From the NCBI RefSeq assembly GCF_001704635.1, contig NZ_MAXF01000095.1:124001-188000 (forward strand): 64,000 bases of DNA, read 5' to 3'. The translations under genes were made by a program, and so were the position numbers. The stretch comes from Streptomyces sparsogenes. GTDB lineage: Bacteria; Actinomycetota; Actinomycetes; Streptomycetales; Streptomycetaceae. Shown piece by piece: positions 8,453-16,148 of the stretch (its first letter is position 1; every line of letters begins with the position of its first letter). The notes below the pieces were generated by a model. That model did not search any database. It saw only the letters and a program-made list of their open reading frames with translations, and had not been told where the DNA came from.

Positions 8453-8519
8453 GGGCTCTGCTCCGTCCCCGCGGCTGAGCACCTGCGAGCGAGACTGATC
8501 GTTTGCTTAATGCGCAGGA

Positions 8520-8549
8520 AATCTAAGCCAGAGGTCCGGCGGACGTCAC
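8520..8549 (-). promoter_or_regulatory. Candidate promoter of the DUF3311-mctP operon
   Basis: On the minus strand a GTGACG hexamer (8549-8544) is followed after 18 bases by TAGATT (8525-8520), about 70 bases before the DUF3311 start. The -10 element is a good match to a vegetative promoter; the -35 is moderate. Confidence 0.4.
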
Positions 8550-8585
8550 TACCCGTCCGTATATCGGTATGGGAAAGATAAGGCC

Positions 8586-8652
8586 ACCGTGCGTGAGGCC
8601 ACCGGGCGTCCACCGGGCGTGAGGCCGCCGGGCGTGAGCCACCGGGCGTGAC
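8586..8652. repeat. Short tandem direct repeats of a CCGGGCGT-containing unit
   Basis: The spacer between the dasR stop and the mctP promoter holds four to five imperfect copies of a roughly 13-16 base unit around CACCGGGCGTGAGGC. Unit lengths vary, which is the usual sign of replication slippage. No hairpin with a T-run is evident. It may act only as spacer or attenuator DNA. Confidence 0.6.
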
Positions 8653-8667
8653 CGGGGTGGTGCGGCC

Positions 8668-9456
8668 TCAGTCGTTCGGCCGCTTCAGCCGGGCCACGAA
8701 CTTGTAGCGGTCCCCGCGGTAGACCGAGCGCACCCACTCCACCGGCTCGCCGGCCGCGTCCAGCGAGTGGCGCGAGAGCATCAGCATCGGCAGCCCCACG
8801 TCCGTGCCCAGCAGCCCCGCCTCGCGCGGGGTGGCCAGCGAGGTCTCGATGGTCTCCTCGGCCTCCGCGAGGTGGACGCCGTACACCTCGGCCAGGGCGG
8901 TGTAGAGGGAGGAGTACTTGACCAGGCTGCGGCGCAGCGCGGGGAAGCGCTTGGCCGACAGGTGGGTGGTCTCGATGGCCATCGGCTCGCCGCTGGCCAG
9001 CCGCAGCCGCTCGATGCGCAGCACCCGGCCGCCGGCCGCGATGTCCAGGAGCCCGGCGAGCCGGTCGTCGGCGGTGACGTAGCCGATGTCGAGGAGCTGG
9101 GAGGTGGGTTCCAGGCCCTGGGCCTTCATGTCCTCGGTGTAGGAGGTGAGCTGGAGGGCCTGGGCGACCTTGGGCTTGGCCACGAAGGTGCCCTTGCCCT
9201 GGATCCGCTCCAGCCGTCCCTCGACGACCAGTTCCTGGAGCGCCTGGCGCACGGTGGTCCGGGAGGTGTCGAACTCGGAGGCGAGGGTGCGTTCGGGGGG
9301 GACCGGGGTGCCGGGGGGCAGGGTCTCGGTGATTTCCAGCAAGTGCCGCTTCAGGCGGTAGTACTTGGGCACGCGCGCGGTGCGCGTGGCGCCGGAGCTG
9401 TTGCCGCCCTCGGCCGCCGTCGTGGCCACGGCCGCCGTTGCCCCCTCGGTCTCCAT
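8668..9456 (-). CDS. dasR: DasR, GntR/HutC-family GlcNAc-responsive global regulator
   Basis: A 262-residue regulator. After a variable N-terminal ~30 residues, the winged helix starts at RVPKYYRLKRHLLEI and includes PPERTLASEFDTSRTTVRQALQEL and the wing RIQGKGTFVA. The C-terminal UTRA (HutC-type) effector domain follows from about residue 100 (SYTEDMKAQGLEPTSQLLDIGY) and ends YKFVARLKRPND. This is very close to the known Streptomyces DasR sequence. DasR represses chitin/GlcNAc genes and many antibiotic genes, and is released by glucosamine-6-phosphate or GlcNAc-6-phosphate. The start at 9456 has GGAAGG upstream; a longer form from 9528 is possible. It is divergent from dasA. Confidence 0.96.
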   Translation of the reverse strand: METEGATAAVATTAAEGGNSSGATRTARVPKYYRLKRHLLEITETLPPGTPVPPERTLASEFDTSRTTVRQALQELVVEGRLERIQGKGTFVAKPKVAQALQLTSYTEDMKAQGLEPTSQLLDIGYVTADDRLAGLLDIAAGGRVLRIERLRLASGEPMAIETTHLSAKRFPALRRSLVKYSSLYTALAEVYGVHLAEAEETIETSLATPREAGLLGTDVGLPMLMLSRHSLDAAGEPVEWVRSVYRGDRYKFVARLKRPND

Positions 9457-9613
9457 CGCGCGCCCTTCCGACTCCTGGTCTGCTGCCGTCACCGGCTCCT
9501 CCGTTTTCAGCGGCTCACATCGTGGCACGGCCCTGGCCCCGGGCGGCTGCTCGGCCCGGATGTCGTCAGGTGTCGGTCCGGTAACGGAGCCGACGGGAGC
9601 TTCGCGGACACCC

Positions 9614-9664
9614 TTGACACCCCCAAAGGTCTAGGCCAAGCTGCGGGCACTGGTCTAAACCATT
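9614..9664 (+). promoter_or_regulatory. dasA promoter region with two DasR-binding (dre) sites
   Basis: Bases 9649-9664 read ACTGGTCTAAACCATT, a 14 of 16 match to the known dre consensus ACTGGTCTAGACCACT. A weaker copy, AAAGGTCTAGGCCAAG, lies at 9625-9640 (11 of 16, with an intact GGTCTAG core). A TTGACA -35-like hexamer at 9614-9619 precedes both, so DasR bound here would cover the -10 region and block dasA transcription. Two dre sites before dasA match the known arrangement in Streptomyces. Confidence 0.88.
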
Positions 9665-9698
9665 AAACCTCTCTTCCGGTCCTTTGAGGAGTGTGCTG

Positions 9699-10970
9699 GT
9701 GAAGCGTGGGCTGTTAGCGGCGACGGGTGTCGCGGCGATGCTGGTGACCGTTGCGGCCTGCGGGTCCGGCGACGACGACGAGAAGGCCGGAGCGGACGGC
9801 TTCAAGGGCGAGACGCTGACCGTCTGGGCGATGGACGGGTCCACCCCCGACGGCTGGACGAAGGACGTCAAGGCGGCCTTCGAGAAGAAGACGGGTGCCA
9901 AGCTGAAGCTGGAGATCCAGCAGTGGAACGGCATCCAGCAGAAGGTGACCACCGCACTCTCCGAGTCCGACCCGCCGGACGTCATCGAGATCGGCAACAC
10001 CCAGACCCCCGCGTACGCCCAGACCGGCGGCCTGGCCGAGCTGACCGACCTCAAGGAGTCGATCGGCGCCGACTGGGCCGACTCGCTCAACAAGTCCGCG
10101 GTCTACGAGGGCAAGCAGTACGCCGCCCCCTGGTACGCGGTCAACCGGGTGGTGCTCTACAACAAGAAGATCTGGGCCAAGGCCGGGATCAAGGGCACTC
10201 CCAAGACCCGGGCCGAGTTCTTCCAGGACCTCGAGACCATCCGGAAGAAGACGGACGCCGAGCCGCTCTACCTGCCCGGCCAGAACTGGTACTTCTTCGA
10301 CGGGCTGGCCATCGGCACCGGCGCCGAGCTGGTCAAGAAGGACGGCGACAAGTGGGTCTCCAACCTCGCCGACGCCAAGGTCGCCAAGGCCATGGACATC
10401 TACAAGCAGTACCAGTCCTTCAGCAAGGCCCCCAAGGACAAGGACGAGGCCACCCCGCAGCAGGCCGATGTCTTCGCCAAGGGCAAGACCGGCGCCTTCA
10501 TCGGGATGGGCTATGAGGCGGCCGTGGCCGTCAAGGCCAACCCGGAGATCGAGAAGGACATCGGCTACTTCACCATCCCGGGGGAGACCGCGGACAAGCC
10601 GGAAGGCGTCTTCCTCGGCGGCTCCAACCTCGCGGTTGCGGCGGGCAGCAAGAAGCAGGAGCTGGCGAAGGAGTTCCTGAAGATCGCGCTGTCGGACACC
10701 TACGAGGGGCAGCTCGCCAAGGAGGGCGGCGTGATCCCCAACAAGGAGTCGCTCCAGTCCCAGCTCAAGGGCAACGCCTCGGCCGAGGCCGCCGCACCCG
10801 CCGTCGCGGGCGGCGGCACCACCCCGCTGATCCCCGAGTGGGCCCCGGTGGAGAACGCCCCGAACCCGATCAAGACCTATATGACCGCCGTATTGAAGGG
10901 CAAGTCACCGACGGAGGCGGCCAAGTCCGTCGAGGACGAGATGAACAAGCGCCTCAGCCAGGAGCAGTAG
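9699..10970 (+). CDS. dasA: DasA, sugar-binding lipoprotein of the chitobiose ABC transporter
   Basis: A 423-residue extracellular solute-binding protein (family 1). The lipoprotein signal is VKRGLLAATGVAAMLVTVAAC with lipobox VAAC (Cys21). The body has the typical TLTVWAMDGSTPDGWTKDVKAAFEK start, EIGNTQTPAYAQTGGLAEL, and the C-terminal ~100 residues of the hinge lobe. It captures (GlcNAc)2 outside the cell and feeds DasBC. The GTG at 9699 has GAGGAG seven bases upstream. It starts the dasABC operon under the two dre sites. Its identity rests on the conserved dasR-dasABC-dasD order as well as the sequence. Confidence 0.95.
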   Translation: MKRGLLAATGVAAMLVTVAACGSGDDDEKAGADGFKGETLTVWAMDGSTPDGWTKDVKAAFEKKTGAKLKLEIQQWNGIQQKVTTALSESDPPDVIEIGNTQTPAYAQTGGLAELTDLKESIGADWADSLNKSAVYEGKQYAAPWYAVNRVVLYNKKIWAKAGIKGTPKTRAEFFQDLETIRKKTDAEPLYLPGQNWYFFDGLAIGTGAELVKKDGDKWVSNLADAKVAKAMDIYKQYQSFSKAPKDKDEATPQQADVFAKGKTGAFIGMGYEAAVAVKANPEIEKDIGYFTIPGETADKPEGVFLGGSNLAVAAGSKKQELAKEFLKIALSDTYEGQLAKEGGVIPNKESLQSQLKGNASAEAAAPAVAGGGTTPLIPEWAPVENAPNPIKTYMTAVLKGKSPTEAAKSVEDEMNKRLSQEQ

Positions 10971-10974
10971 CGGC

Positions 10975-11973
10975 ATGGCGGTAGCGACCACACGCAAGGA
11001 CCCCGGCCGCCCGGCGGCGGCCGGGGTCCCCGGCCGCGCGGCGCCCCCGACCCGTACCGGACGGGGGGCGGCCCCGGGGCGCGGCCGGCTCACCGGCGCC
11101 GCGCCCTATCTGCTGCTCCTGCCCGCGCTGGCGTTCACCGCGGTGCTGCTGGGCTGGCCGCTGGTGAAGGACGGCATGCTGTCGTTCCAGAACCTCAACA
11201 TGCGCCAGCTGATCCAGCACCTCACCGAGTGGAACGGCGTCGAGAACTACCGCGAGGTACTGACCAGCGAGGACTTCTGGCGGGTCACGGTCAGATCGGT
11301 GGTCTTCACGGCCGTCAACGTCGCCCTGATCATGGTGCTGGGGACCCTGATCGGGCTGCTGCTGGCGCGGCTCGGAAAGAAGATGCGGCTGCTGCTGTCG
11401 ACCGGGCTGGTGCTGGCCTGGGCCATGCCGGTCATCGCGGTCACCACCGTCTTCCAGTGGCTCTTCGCCTCCCGCTTCGGGGTGGTCAACTGGGTCCTGG
11501 ACAAGCTCGGCTGGCACTCGATGGCCGACTACAACTGGACCGGCGGCCAGTTCTCGACCTTCTTCGTCATCACCGTACTGATCGTCTGGCAGTCGATCCC
11601 CTTCGTGGCGATCAACCTCTACGCGGCCACCACCACGATCCCCGCCGAGCTGTACGAGGCGGCGGCCCTGGACGGCGCGGGCGGCTGGCGCCGCTTCACC
11701 TCGGTGACCCTGCCCTTCCTCAAGCCGTTCCTGCTCGCGACCGTCTTCCTCGAGGTGATCTGGGTCTTCCGGGCCTTCCCCCAGGTCTTCGTGATCAACG
11801 AGGGCGGCCCCGACCGGCTCACCGAGACCCTCCCCGTCTATGCCTTCGTCGAGGGCGTGGGCAACCAGCACTACGGCATGGGCGCGGCGATCTCGCTGCT
11901 GACCATCGTGATCCTGCTGGCCCTGACCTCCTACTACCTTCGGATCGTGCTCAAGCATGAGGAGGACGAGTGA
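10975..11973 (+). CDS. dasB: DasB, ABC transporter permease
   Basis: A 332-residue MalF-type permease. A cytoplasmic N-terminus rich in Pro/Arg/Gly (~40 residues) is followed by six transmembrane segments, the first APYLLLLPALAFTAVLLGWPLV. The EAA loop for ATPase contact reads ELYEAAALDGAGGWRRFTSVTLPFLKP (about residues 222-248), with the conserved E-A-A-x-x-D-G-A. It pairs with DasC to import chitobiose; the ATPase (MsiK in streptomycetes) is encoded elsewhere, and none is present here. It starts four bases after the dasA stop, with AGGAG inside the dasA 3' end. Its last four bases overlap dasC. Confidence 0.95.
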   Translation: MAVATTRKDPGRPAAAGVPGRAAPPTRTGRGAAPGRGRLTGAAPYLLLLPALAFTAVLLGWPLVKDGMLSFQNLNMRQLIQHLTEWNGVENYREVLTSEDFWRVTVRSVVFTAVNVALIMVLGTLIGLLLARLGKKMRLLLSTGLVLAWAMPVIAVTTVFQWLFASRFGVVNWVLDKLGWHSMADYNWTGGQFSTFFVITVLIVWQSIPFVAINLYAATTTIPAELYEAAALDGAGGWRRFTSVTLPFLKPFLLATVFLEVIWVFRAFPQVFVINEGGPDRLTETLPVYAFVEGVGNQHYGMGAAISLLTIVILLALTSYYLRIVLKHEEDE

Positions 11974-12800
11974 AACGCTCCGCGGCCGGACGGCTGTGGC
12001 CGGGCGCGACGGCGGTCATCCTCTTCGTCGTCTTCGCCTTCCCCGTCTACTGGATGTTCAGCACGGCCTTCAAGCCGACGTCGGACATCGTCTCCGAGGA
12101 CCCGGTCTGGTTCCCGACCGACGCCACCTGGGAGCACTTCCGGACGGCCATGGACGCCGCCAACTTCTGGACCCTGGTGGGGAACTCCTTCACCGTGACC
12201 GTCTCGGCGGTGGCGCTCTCGCTGGCGATCGCGCTCCTCGCGTCCTTCGCCCTCGCCCGGATGCGGTTCAAGGGGCGCCGCGGCTTCGTGGTGGTCTTCA
12301 TGATCGCCCAGATGGCGCCCTGGGAGGTCATGACGATCGCGATCTACATGATCGTCCGCGATGGGGAGATGCTGAACAGCCTGGTCCCGATGACCCTCTT
12401 CTACACGGTCATGGTGCTGCCGTTCACCGTCCTCACCCTCCGCTCCTTCGTGGCCGCCGTGCCCAGGGAACTGGAGGAGTCGGCGATGGTCGACGGCTGC
12501 ACCCGGCCGCAGGCGTTCCTGAAGGTGATCTTCCCGCTGCTGGCGCCCGGGCTGATGGCCACCTCGCTGTTCGGCTTCATCACCGCCTGGAACGAATTCC
12601 CGCTCGTCCTCATTCTGAACAAGGACGCCGAGGCCCAGACGCTCCCGCTGTGGCTGTCCAGCTTCCAGACGGTCTTCGGCGACGACTGGGGCGCCACCAT
12701 GGCGGCCGCCTCGCTCTTCGCCGTCCCCATCCTGCTCCTCTTCCTGTTCCTGCAACGCAAGGCGGTCGGCGGTCTCACTTCCGGCGCTGTGAAGGGATGA
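11970..12800 (+). CDS. dasC: DasC, ABC transporter permease
   Basis: A 276-residue MalG-type permease with six predicted membrane segments, beginning TAVILFVVFAFPVYWMFSTAFKP. The EAA loop is ELEESAMVDGCTRPQAFLKVIFPLLAPG (about residues 168-195), and the C-terminus ends FLFLQRKAVGGLTSGAVKG, which is typical of the family. It begins with a GTG overlapping the dasB stop (GTGA), so translation is coupled. With DasB it forms the membrane channel for chitobiose uptake. Confidence 0.95.
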   Translation: MKRSAAGRLWPGATAVILFVVFAFPVYWMFSTAFKPTSDIVSEDPVWFPTDATWEHFRTAMDAANFWTLVGNSFTVTVSAVALSLAIALLASFALARMRFKGRRGFVVVFMIAQMAPWEVMTIAIYMIVRDGEMLNSLVPMTLFYTVMVLPFTVLTLRSFVAAVPRELEESAMVDGCTRPQAFLKVIFPLLAPGLMATSLFGFITAWNEFPLVLILNKDAEAQTLPLWLSSFQTVFGDDWGATMAAASLFAVPILLLFLFLQRKAVGGLTSGAVKG

Positions 12801-12810
12801 TCCTTTTCCC

Positions 12811-14415
12811 ATGACGACCCTCGCACGCGGCTCGGACACCCTCACCAGGGACGCCCTGGCCGTTCTGCAGCCCGGCTTCACCGGCACCACCGCCCCCGAC
12901 TGGCTGCTGCGGCGGCTCGGCGAGGGGCTCACCTCCGTCGGCCTCTTCGGCCGCAACATCACCTCACCCGAGCAGCTCGCCGCCCTCACCGCCCAGCTGC
13001 GGGCCGAGCGCGCCGACGTCCTCGTCGCCATCGACGAGGAGGGCGGCGACGTCACCCGGATGGAGGTGCGCACCGGCTCCTCCTTCCCCGGCAACCTGGC
13101 GCTCGGCGCCGTCGACGACACCGCTCTCACCCAGACCGTCGCCCGCGAACTGGGTCGCCGGCTCGCCGAATGCGGGGTCAACCTCAACTGGGCCCCGTCC
13201 GCCGACGTCAACTCCAACCCCGACAACCCGGTCATCGGCGTACGCTCCTTCGGCGCCGACCCGCACCTCGTGGCCCGCCACACCGCCGCGTACGTCCGGG
13301 GCCTCCAGGCCGCCGGGGTCGCCGCCTGCACCAAGCACTTCCCCGGCCATGGCGACACCGCCGTCGACTCCCACCACGCCCTGCCCCGCATCGACGCCGA
13401 CCTCGCCACCCTCACCACCCGTGAACTGGTCCCCTTCCGGGCCGCCGTGGCCGCCGGCACCAAGGCCGTGATGAGCGCCCACATCCTGCTGCCCGCCCTC
13501 GACCCCGCCCGGCCCGCCACCCTCAGCCCCGCCGCCCTCCACGGCCTGCTGCGCGCCCCCGTCAGCGAAGGCGGCCTCGGCTTCGAAGGGCTCGTCGTCA
13601 CCGACGGCATGGAGATGCGGGCCATCTCCGCCGCGTACGGCATCGAGCGCGGCAGCGTGCTCGCCATCGCCGCCGGCGCCGACGCCATCTGCGTCGGCGG
13701 CGGACTCGCCGACGAGGACACCGTGCTGCGGCTGCGCGACGCGCTGGTCGCCGCCGTGCGGGCCGGCGAACTCCCCGAGGCCCGGCTCGCCGACGCCGCG
13801 GCACGGGTGCGCGCCCTGGGCGACTGGGCGCGCCACGCCGGGGGGCCGGGTGCGGCGGAGGGGATCGCACCCGCCCCCGAGGCGGGGCTGCGCGCCGCCC
13901 GCCGCGCGCTGCGGATCACCGTCGGCGCCCAGCCCTACGAGCCGCCCACCGGGCCCGCGTTCGTCGCCGCCTTCACCCCCGTCGCCAACATCGCCGTCGG
14001 TGACGAGACCCCCTGGGGCGTCGCCGCCGAACTCGCCCGGCTGCTCCCGGGCACCGCCACCGCCACGTACGGCAGCGAGGACATGCGGGGTGACGGGGGT
14101 ACGTCCGGCGATGGGGGTGCGCCCGCTGACGGGGGTGCGCCCGGAGCCGGGGGTGCGCCCGCAATGATCGCAAATGTACTCGCGGACGCGGCGGACCGTA
14201 GGATCGTCGCAGTGGTACGCGACGTCCACCGCCACGCCTGGATGGCCGATGCCCTGGACGCCCTGCTCGCCGCGCGGCCGGACACGGTCGTCGTCGAGAT
14301 GGGCGTACCCCAGGCACCGCCGAGCGGAGCGCTGCACATCGCGACTCACGGCGCCGCCCGGGTCTGCGGGCTGGCCGCCGCGGAGGTCATCACCGGCGGC
14401 GTGGCCGGGGGATGA
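12811..14415 (+). CDS. dasD: DasD, glycoside hydrolase family 3 beta-N-acetylglucosaminidase
   Basis: A 534-residue cytoplasmic protein (no signal peptide). The GH3 N-terminal domain contains LVAIDEEGGDVTRM, ADVNSNPDNPVIGVRSFG, and the KHFPGHGDTAVDSHHALP motif (about residues 175-192) whose Lys-His and His/Asp pair are diagnostic of NagZ-type N-acetylglucosaminidases. VTDGMEMRAI carries the catalytic Asp nucleophile. The C-terminal part is less conserved and holds a repeated G-[AT]-[PS]-x-[ADG]-G-G linker around residues 425-450. It should cut chitobiose imported by DasABC into GlcNAc. It lies 10 bases after dasC, so it is part of the same operon. Confidence 0.93.
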   Translation: MTTLARGSDTLTRDALAVLQPGFTGTTAPDWLLRRLGEGLTSVGLFGRNITSPEQLAALTAQLRAERADVLVAIDEEGGDVTRMEVRTGSSFPGNLALGAVDDTALTQTVARELGRRLAECGVNLNWAPSADVNSNPDNPVIGVRSFGADPHLVARHTAAYVRGLQAAGVAACTKHFPGHGDTAVDSHHALPRIDADLATLTTRELVPFRAAVAAGTKAVMSAHILLPALDPARPATLSPAALHGLLRAPVSEGGLGFEGLVVTDGMEMRAISAAYGIERGSVLAIAAGADAICVGGGLADEDTVLRLRDALVAAVRAGELPEARLADAAARVRALGDWARHAGGPGAAEGIAPAPEAGLRAARRALRITVGAQPYEPPTGPAFVAAFTPVANIAVGDETPWGVAAELARLLPGTATATYGSEDMRGDGGTSGDGGAPADGGAPGAGGAPAMIANVLADAADRRIVAVVRDVHRHAWMADALDALLAARPDTVVVEMGVPQAPPSGALHIATHGAARVCGLAAAEVITGGVAGG

Positions 14416-14480
14416 CGCCACCGCCCAGCTCGTCCCGCACCGCGGGCCCAGCACAGCACAGCCAACTGGAGGCACCCAGC

Positions 14481-15551
14481 ATGTCCGCCACGACTCCGGC
14501 CCAGCACAGCGACCAGCCGGGCCGGATCATGTCCGGGGAGATGGCCGAGCAGCCCGCGGTGCTGCGCCGGATCCTCGACGAGGGCGCGCCCCGGATCCGC
14601 GAGACCGCCGAGCGGATCGCCGCCCGCAACCCGCGCTTCGTGCTCCTCACCGCCCGGGGCACGTCCGACAACGCGGCGCTGTACGCCAAGTACCTGCTCG
14701 AGGTGGTGCTGGGCAAGCCGTGCGGCCTCACCTCCATGTCCACCACCACCGCGTACGGGGCGAAGCAGGACCTGACCGACGTCCTCGTGATCACGGTCAG
14801 CCAGTCCGGCGGCTCCCCGGACCTGGTCGCCTCCACCCAGGCCGCCCGCGAGGCCGGCGCGATCACCCTCGCGGTCACCAACAACCCCGGCTCCCCGCTC
14901 GCCGCCGTCTCCGAGTTCCACATCGACGTGCTGGCCGGCCCGGAGAACGCGCTCCCCGCGACCAAGACCTACACCGCCGAGCTGCTCGCCCTCTACCTCT
15001 TCGTCGAGGGCCTCCGCGGCGGCGACGGCGCGGCCGCCAAGGCCCTCCCCGAGCTGGCCCAGCAGATCCTGGACCGCCAGGACGAGGTCAAGCAGCTCGC
15101 CGGCCGCTACCGCTTCGCCGAGCGCATGGTCATCACCTCGCGCGGCTACGGCTACCCGACGGCCAAGGAGGCGGCGCTGAAGCTGATGGAGACCAGCTAC
15201 ATCCCCGCCCTGTCCTACTCCGGCGCCGACCTGCTGCACGGCCCGCTCGCCATGGTCGACAACATCTCCCCGGTCATCGCGATCGTCACCGAGGGCAAGG
15301 GCGGCGAGGCGCTCCAGCCGGTCCTGGAGCGGCTGCGCGGCCGCGGCGCGGACCTGGTCGTCATCGGCACCCAGGCCGAGGTCGACAAGGCCTCGGCGGG
15401 CTTCGCGCTCCCCACGGACGGCGTGGCCGAGGAGGTCCAGCCGATCCTGGAGATCCTCCCGCTCCAGATGCTCGCCTACGAGGTGACCATCGCCCGCGGC
15501 CAGGACCCGGATGCCCCGAGGGCGCTGGCGAAGGTCACCGAGACCCGCTGA
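14481..15551 (+). CDS. nagB2: SIS-domain sugar-phosphate enzyme (GlmS/NagB2-like deaminase or isomerase)
   Basis: A 356-residue protein with two SIS domains and no glutaminase domain. SIS1 has LLTARGTSDNAALYAKYLLE and VLVITVSQSGGSPDLVAS (the S-x-S-G-x-[ST] phosphosugar motif). SIS2 has ITSRGYGYPTAKEAALKLMETSYIPA and LHGPLAMVD. This is the GlmS isomerase half, as found in NagB2/AgaS-type enzymes that deaminate glucosamine-6-phosphate to fructose-6-phosphate. Following dasD, it would complete GlcNAc use, although a deacetylase is not in the window. The ATG at 14481 follows GGAGG by eight bases. The symbol follows the das-locus gene of model streptomycetes and is less certain than the family. 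Confidence 0.85.
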   Translation: MSATTPAQHSDQPGRIMSGEMAEQPAVLRRILDEGAPRIRETAERIAARNPRFVLLTARGTSDNAALYAKYLLEVVLGKPCGLTSMSTTTAYGAKQDLTDVLVITVSQSGGSPDLVASTQAAREAGAITLAVTNNPGSPLAAVSEFHIDVLAGPENALPATKTYTAELLALYLFVEGLRGGDGAAAKALPELAQQILDRQDEVKQLAGRYRFAERMVITSRGYGYPTAKEAALKLMETSYIPALSYSGADLLHGPLAMVDNISPVIAIVTEGKGGEALQPVLERLRGRGADLVVIGTQAEVDKASAGFALPTDGVAEEVQPILEILPLQMLAYEVTIARGQDPDAPRALAKVTETR

Positions 15552-15556
15552 ACGAC

Positions 15557-15628
15557 GGCGCCGGCCGGAGGCCGACCGGCCGCCCGAAGCTTGGGAGGCC
15601 CCCCGGGGTTGAGCAATGCGAGGGCGGC
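15557..15628. repeat. 72-base GC-rich repeat, copy 1
   Basis: Starts GGCGCCGGCCGGAGGCCGAC and ends GCGAGGGCGGC. It matches the copy at 15812-15883 over its full length with a few mismatches (for example GTTGAGCAATG against GCCGAGCAGTG). It contains the inner palindromes GGCCGGAGGCC and CCCCCCGGGG, giving it strong folding potential. Confidence 0.8.
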
Positions 15629-15643
15629 CATCTGGGCTTGGTC

Positions 15644-15676
15644 GCCCCCAGGGCGCTGGCGAAGGTGACCGAGACC
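15644..15676 (+). repeat. Duplicated 3' end of the SIS-domain gene
   Basis: These 33 bases match 15513-15545, the last codons of the upstream SIS gene, with two mismatches; both copies are followed within a few bases by TGA. The copy is followed, 135 bases later, by the second 72-base repeat. The whole block therefore looks like a duplication that later took up an insert containing the hairpin. Confidence 0.7.
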
Positions 15677-15712
15677 AGGTGACCTCTGCCTTACGGGCCG
15701 CCACCCCCCACG

Positions 15713-15745
15713 GGCTCCCGCGCTTCCGCGTGAAGCGCGGGAGCC
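15713..15745 (+). terminator. Strong hairpin, probable das/nagB2 operon terminator
   Basis: GGCTCCCGCGCTT pairs perfectly with AAGCGCGGGAGCC around a 7-base loop CCGCGTG (13 base pairs), followed by TTCT. It lies 160 bases after the SIS gene stop. The T-tract is short, as is common in streptomycetes. Confidence 0.65.
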
Positions 15746-15811
15746 TTCTGCTCGGAGATGCCGGGAGCTGCGGCGCCGAGAGCTGGCGGGAGAGAGCTGC
15801 TCGGGGGAGAG

Positions 15812-15883
15812 GGCGCCGGTCGGAGGCCGGCCGGCCGCCCGAAGCCTGGGAGGCCCCCCGGGGCCGAGCAGTGCGAGGGCGGC
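15812..15883. repeat. 72-base GC-rich repeat, copy 2
   Basis: Second copy of the element at 15557-15628, in the same orientation. It lies between the hairpin at 15713-15745 and the histidine-kinase promoter region. Confidence 0.8.
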
Positions 15884-16071
15884 GAAGAAAACAGGCACCC
15901 GCGGGCCGCGGCGCCAGGGCGGGACCCTCAACCCACCCGGCACCGCAGCCCGGAGTTGCATCGGCCGCTGTCGGCCGACCTGAGGCCCCCGTCGCGGTCA
16001 GGGCAGAGCGCGCCGTGTGCCTCGATCCACCCTCCTGTGCGGGGAGAGCGGAAGATCGCAGTGCGCCCCAT

Positions 16072-16087
16072 TCTGGACTAGACCAGT
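16072..16087 (+). promoter_or_regulatory. Candidate DasR-binding site (dre) upstream of the histidine kinase
   Basis: TCTGGACTAGACCAGT matches 13 of 16 bases of the dre consensus, including the central CTAGACCA. It is itself a near-perfect inverted repeat (CTGG-ACTAGA-CCAG). It lies 61 bases upstream of the kinase start, where a repressor could act. The site is inferred from sequence only. Confidence 0.5.
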
Positions 16088-16148
16088 ATCGGCTGTCCAC
16101 GGATCCGTGGGGAAAGGCTGAAAACCCCCGTCCGGGTAGGCTCACAAC

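Larger units (their letters stand above)
15552..16148. other. 597-base spacer with repeats and a hairpin, no gene
   Basis: No frame here has a credible start and protein-like composition. It holds two copies of a 72-base repeat (15557-15628 and 15812-15883), a second copy of the end of the upstream gene (15644-15676), a strong hairpin (15713-15745), a dre-like palindrome (16072-16087) and presumably the promoter of the histidine kinase. Confidence 0.7.
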
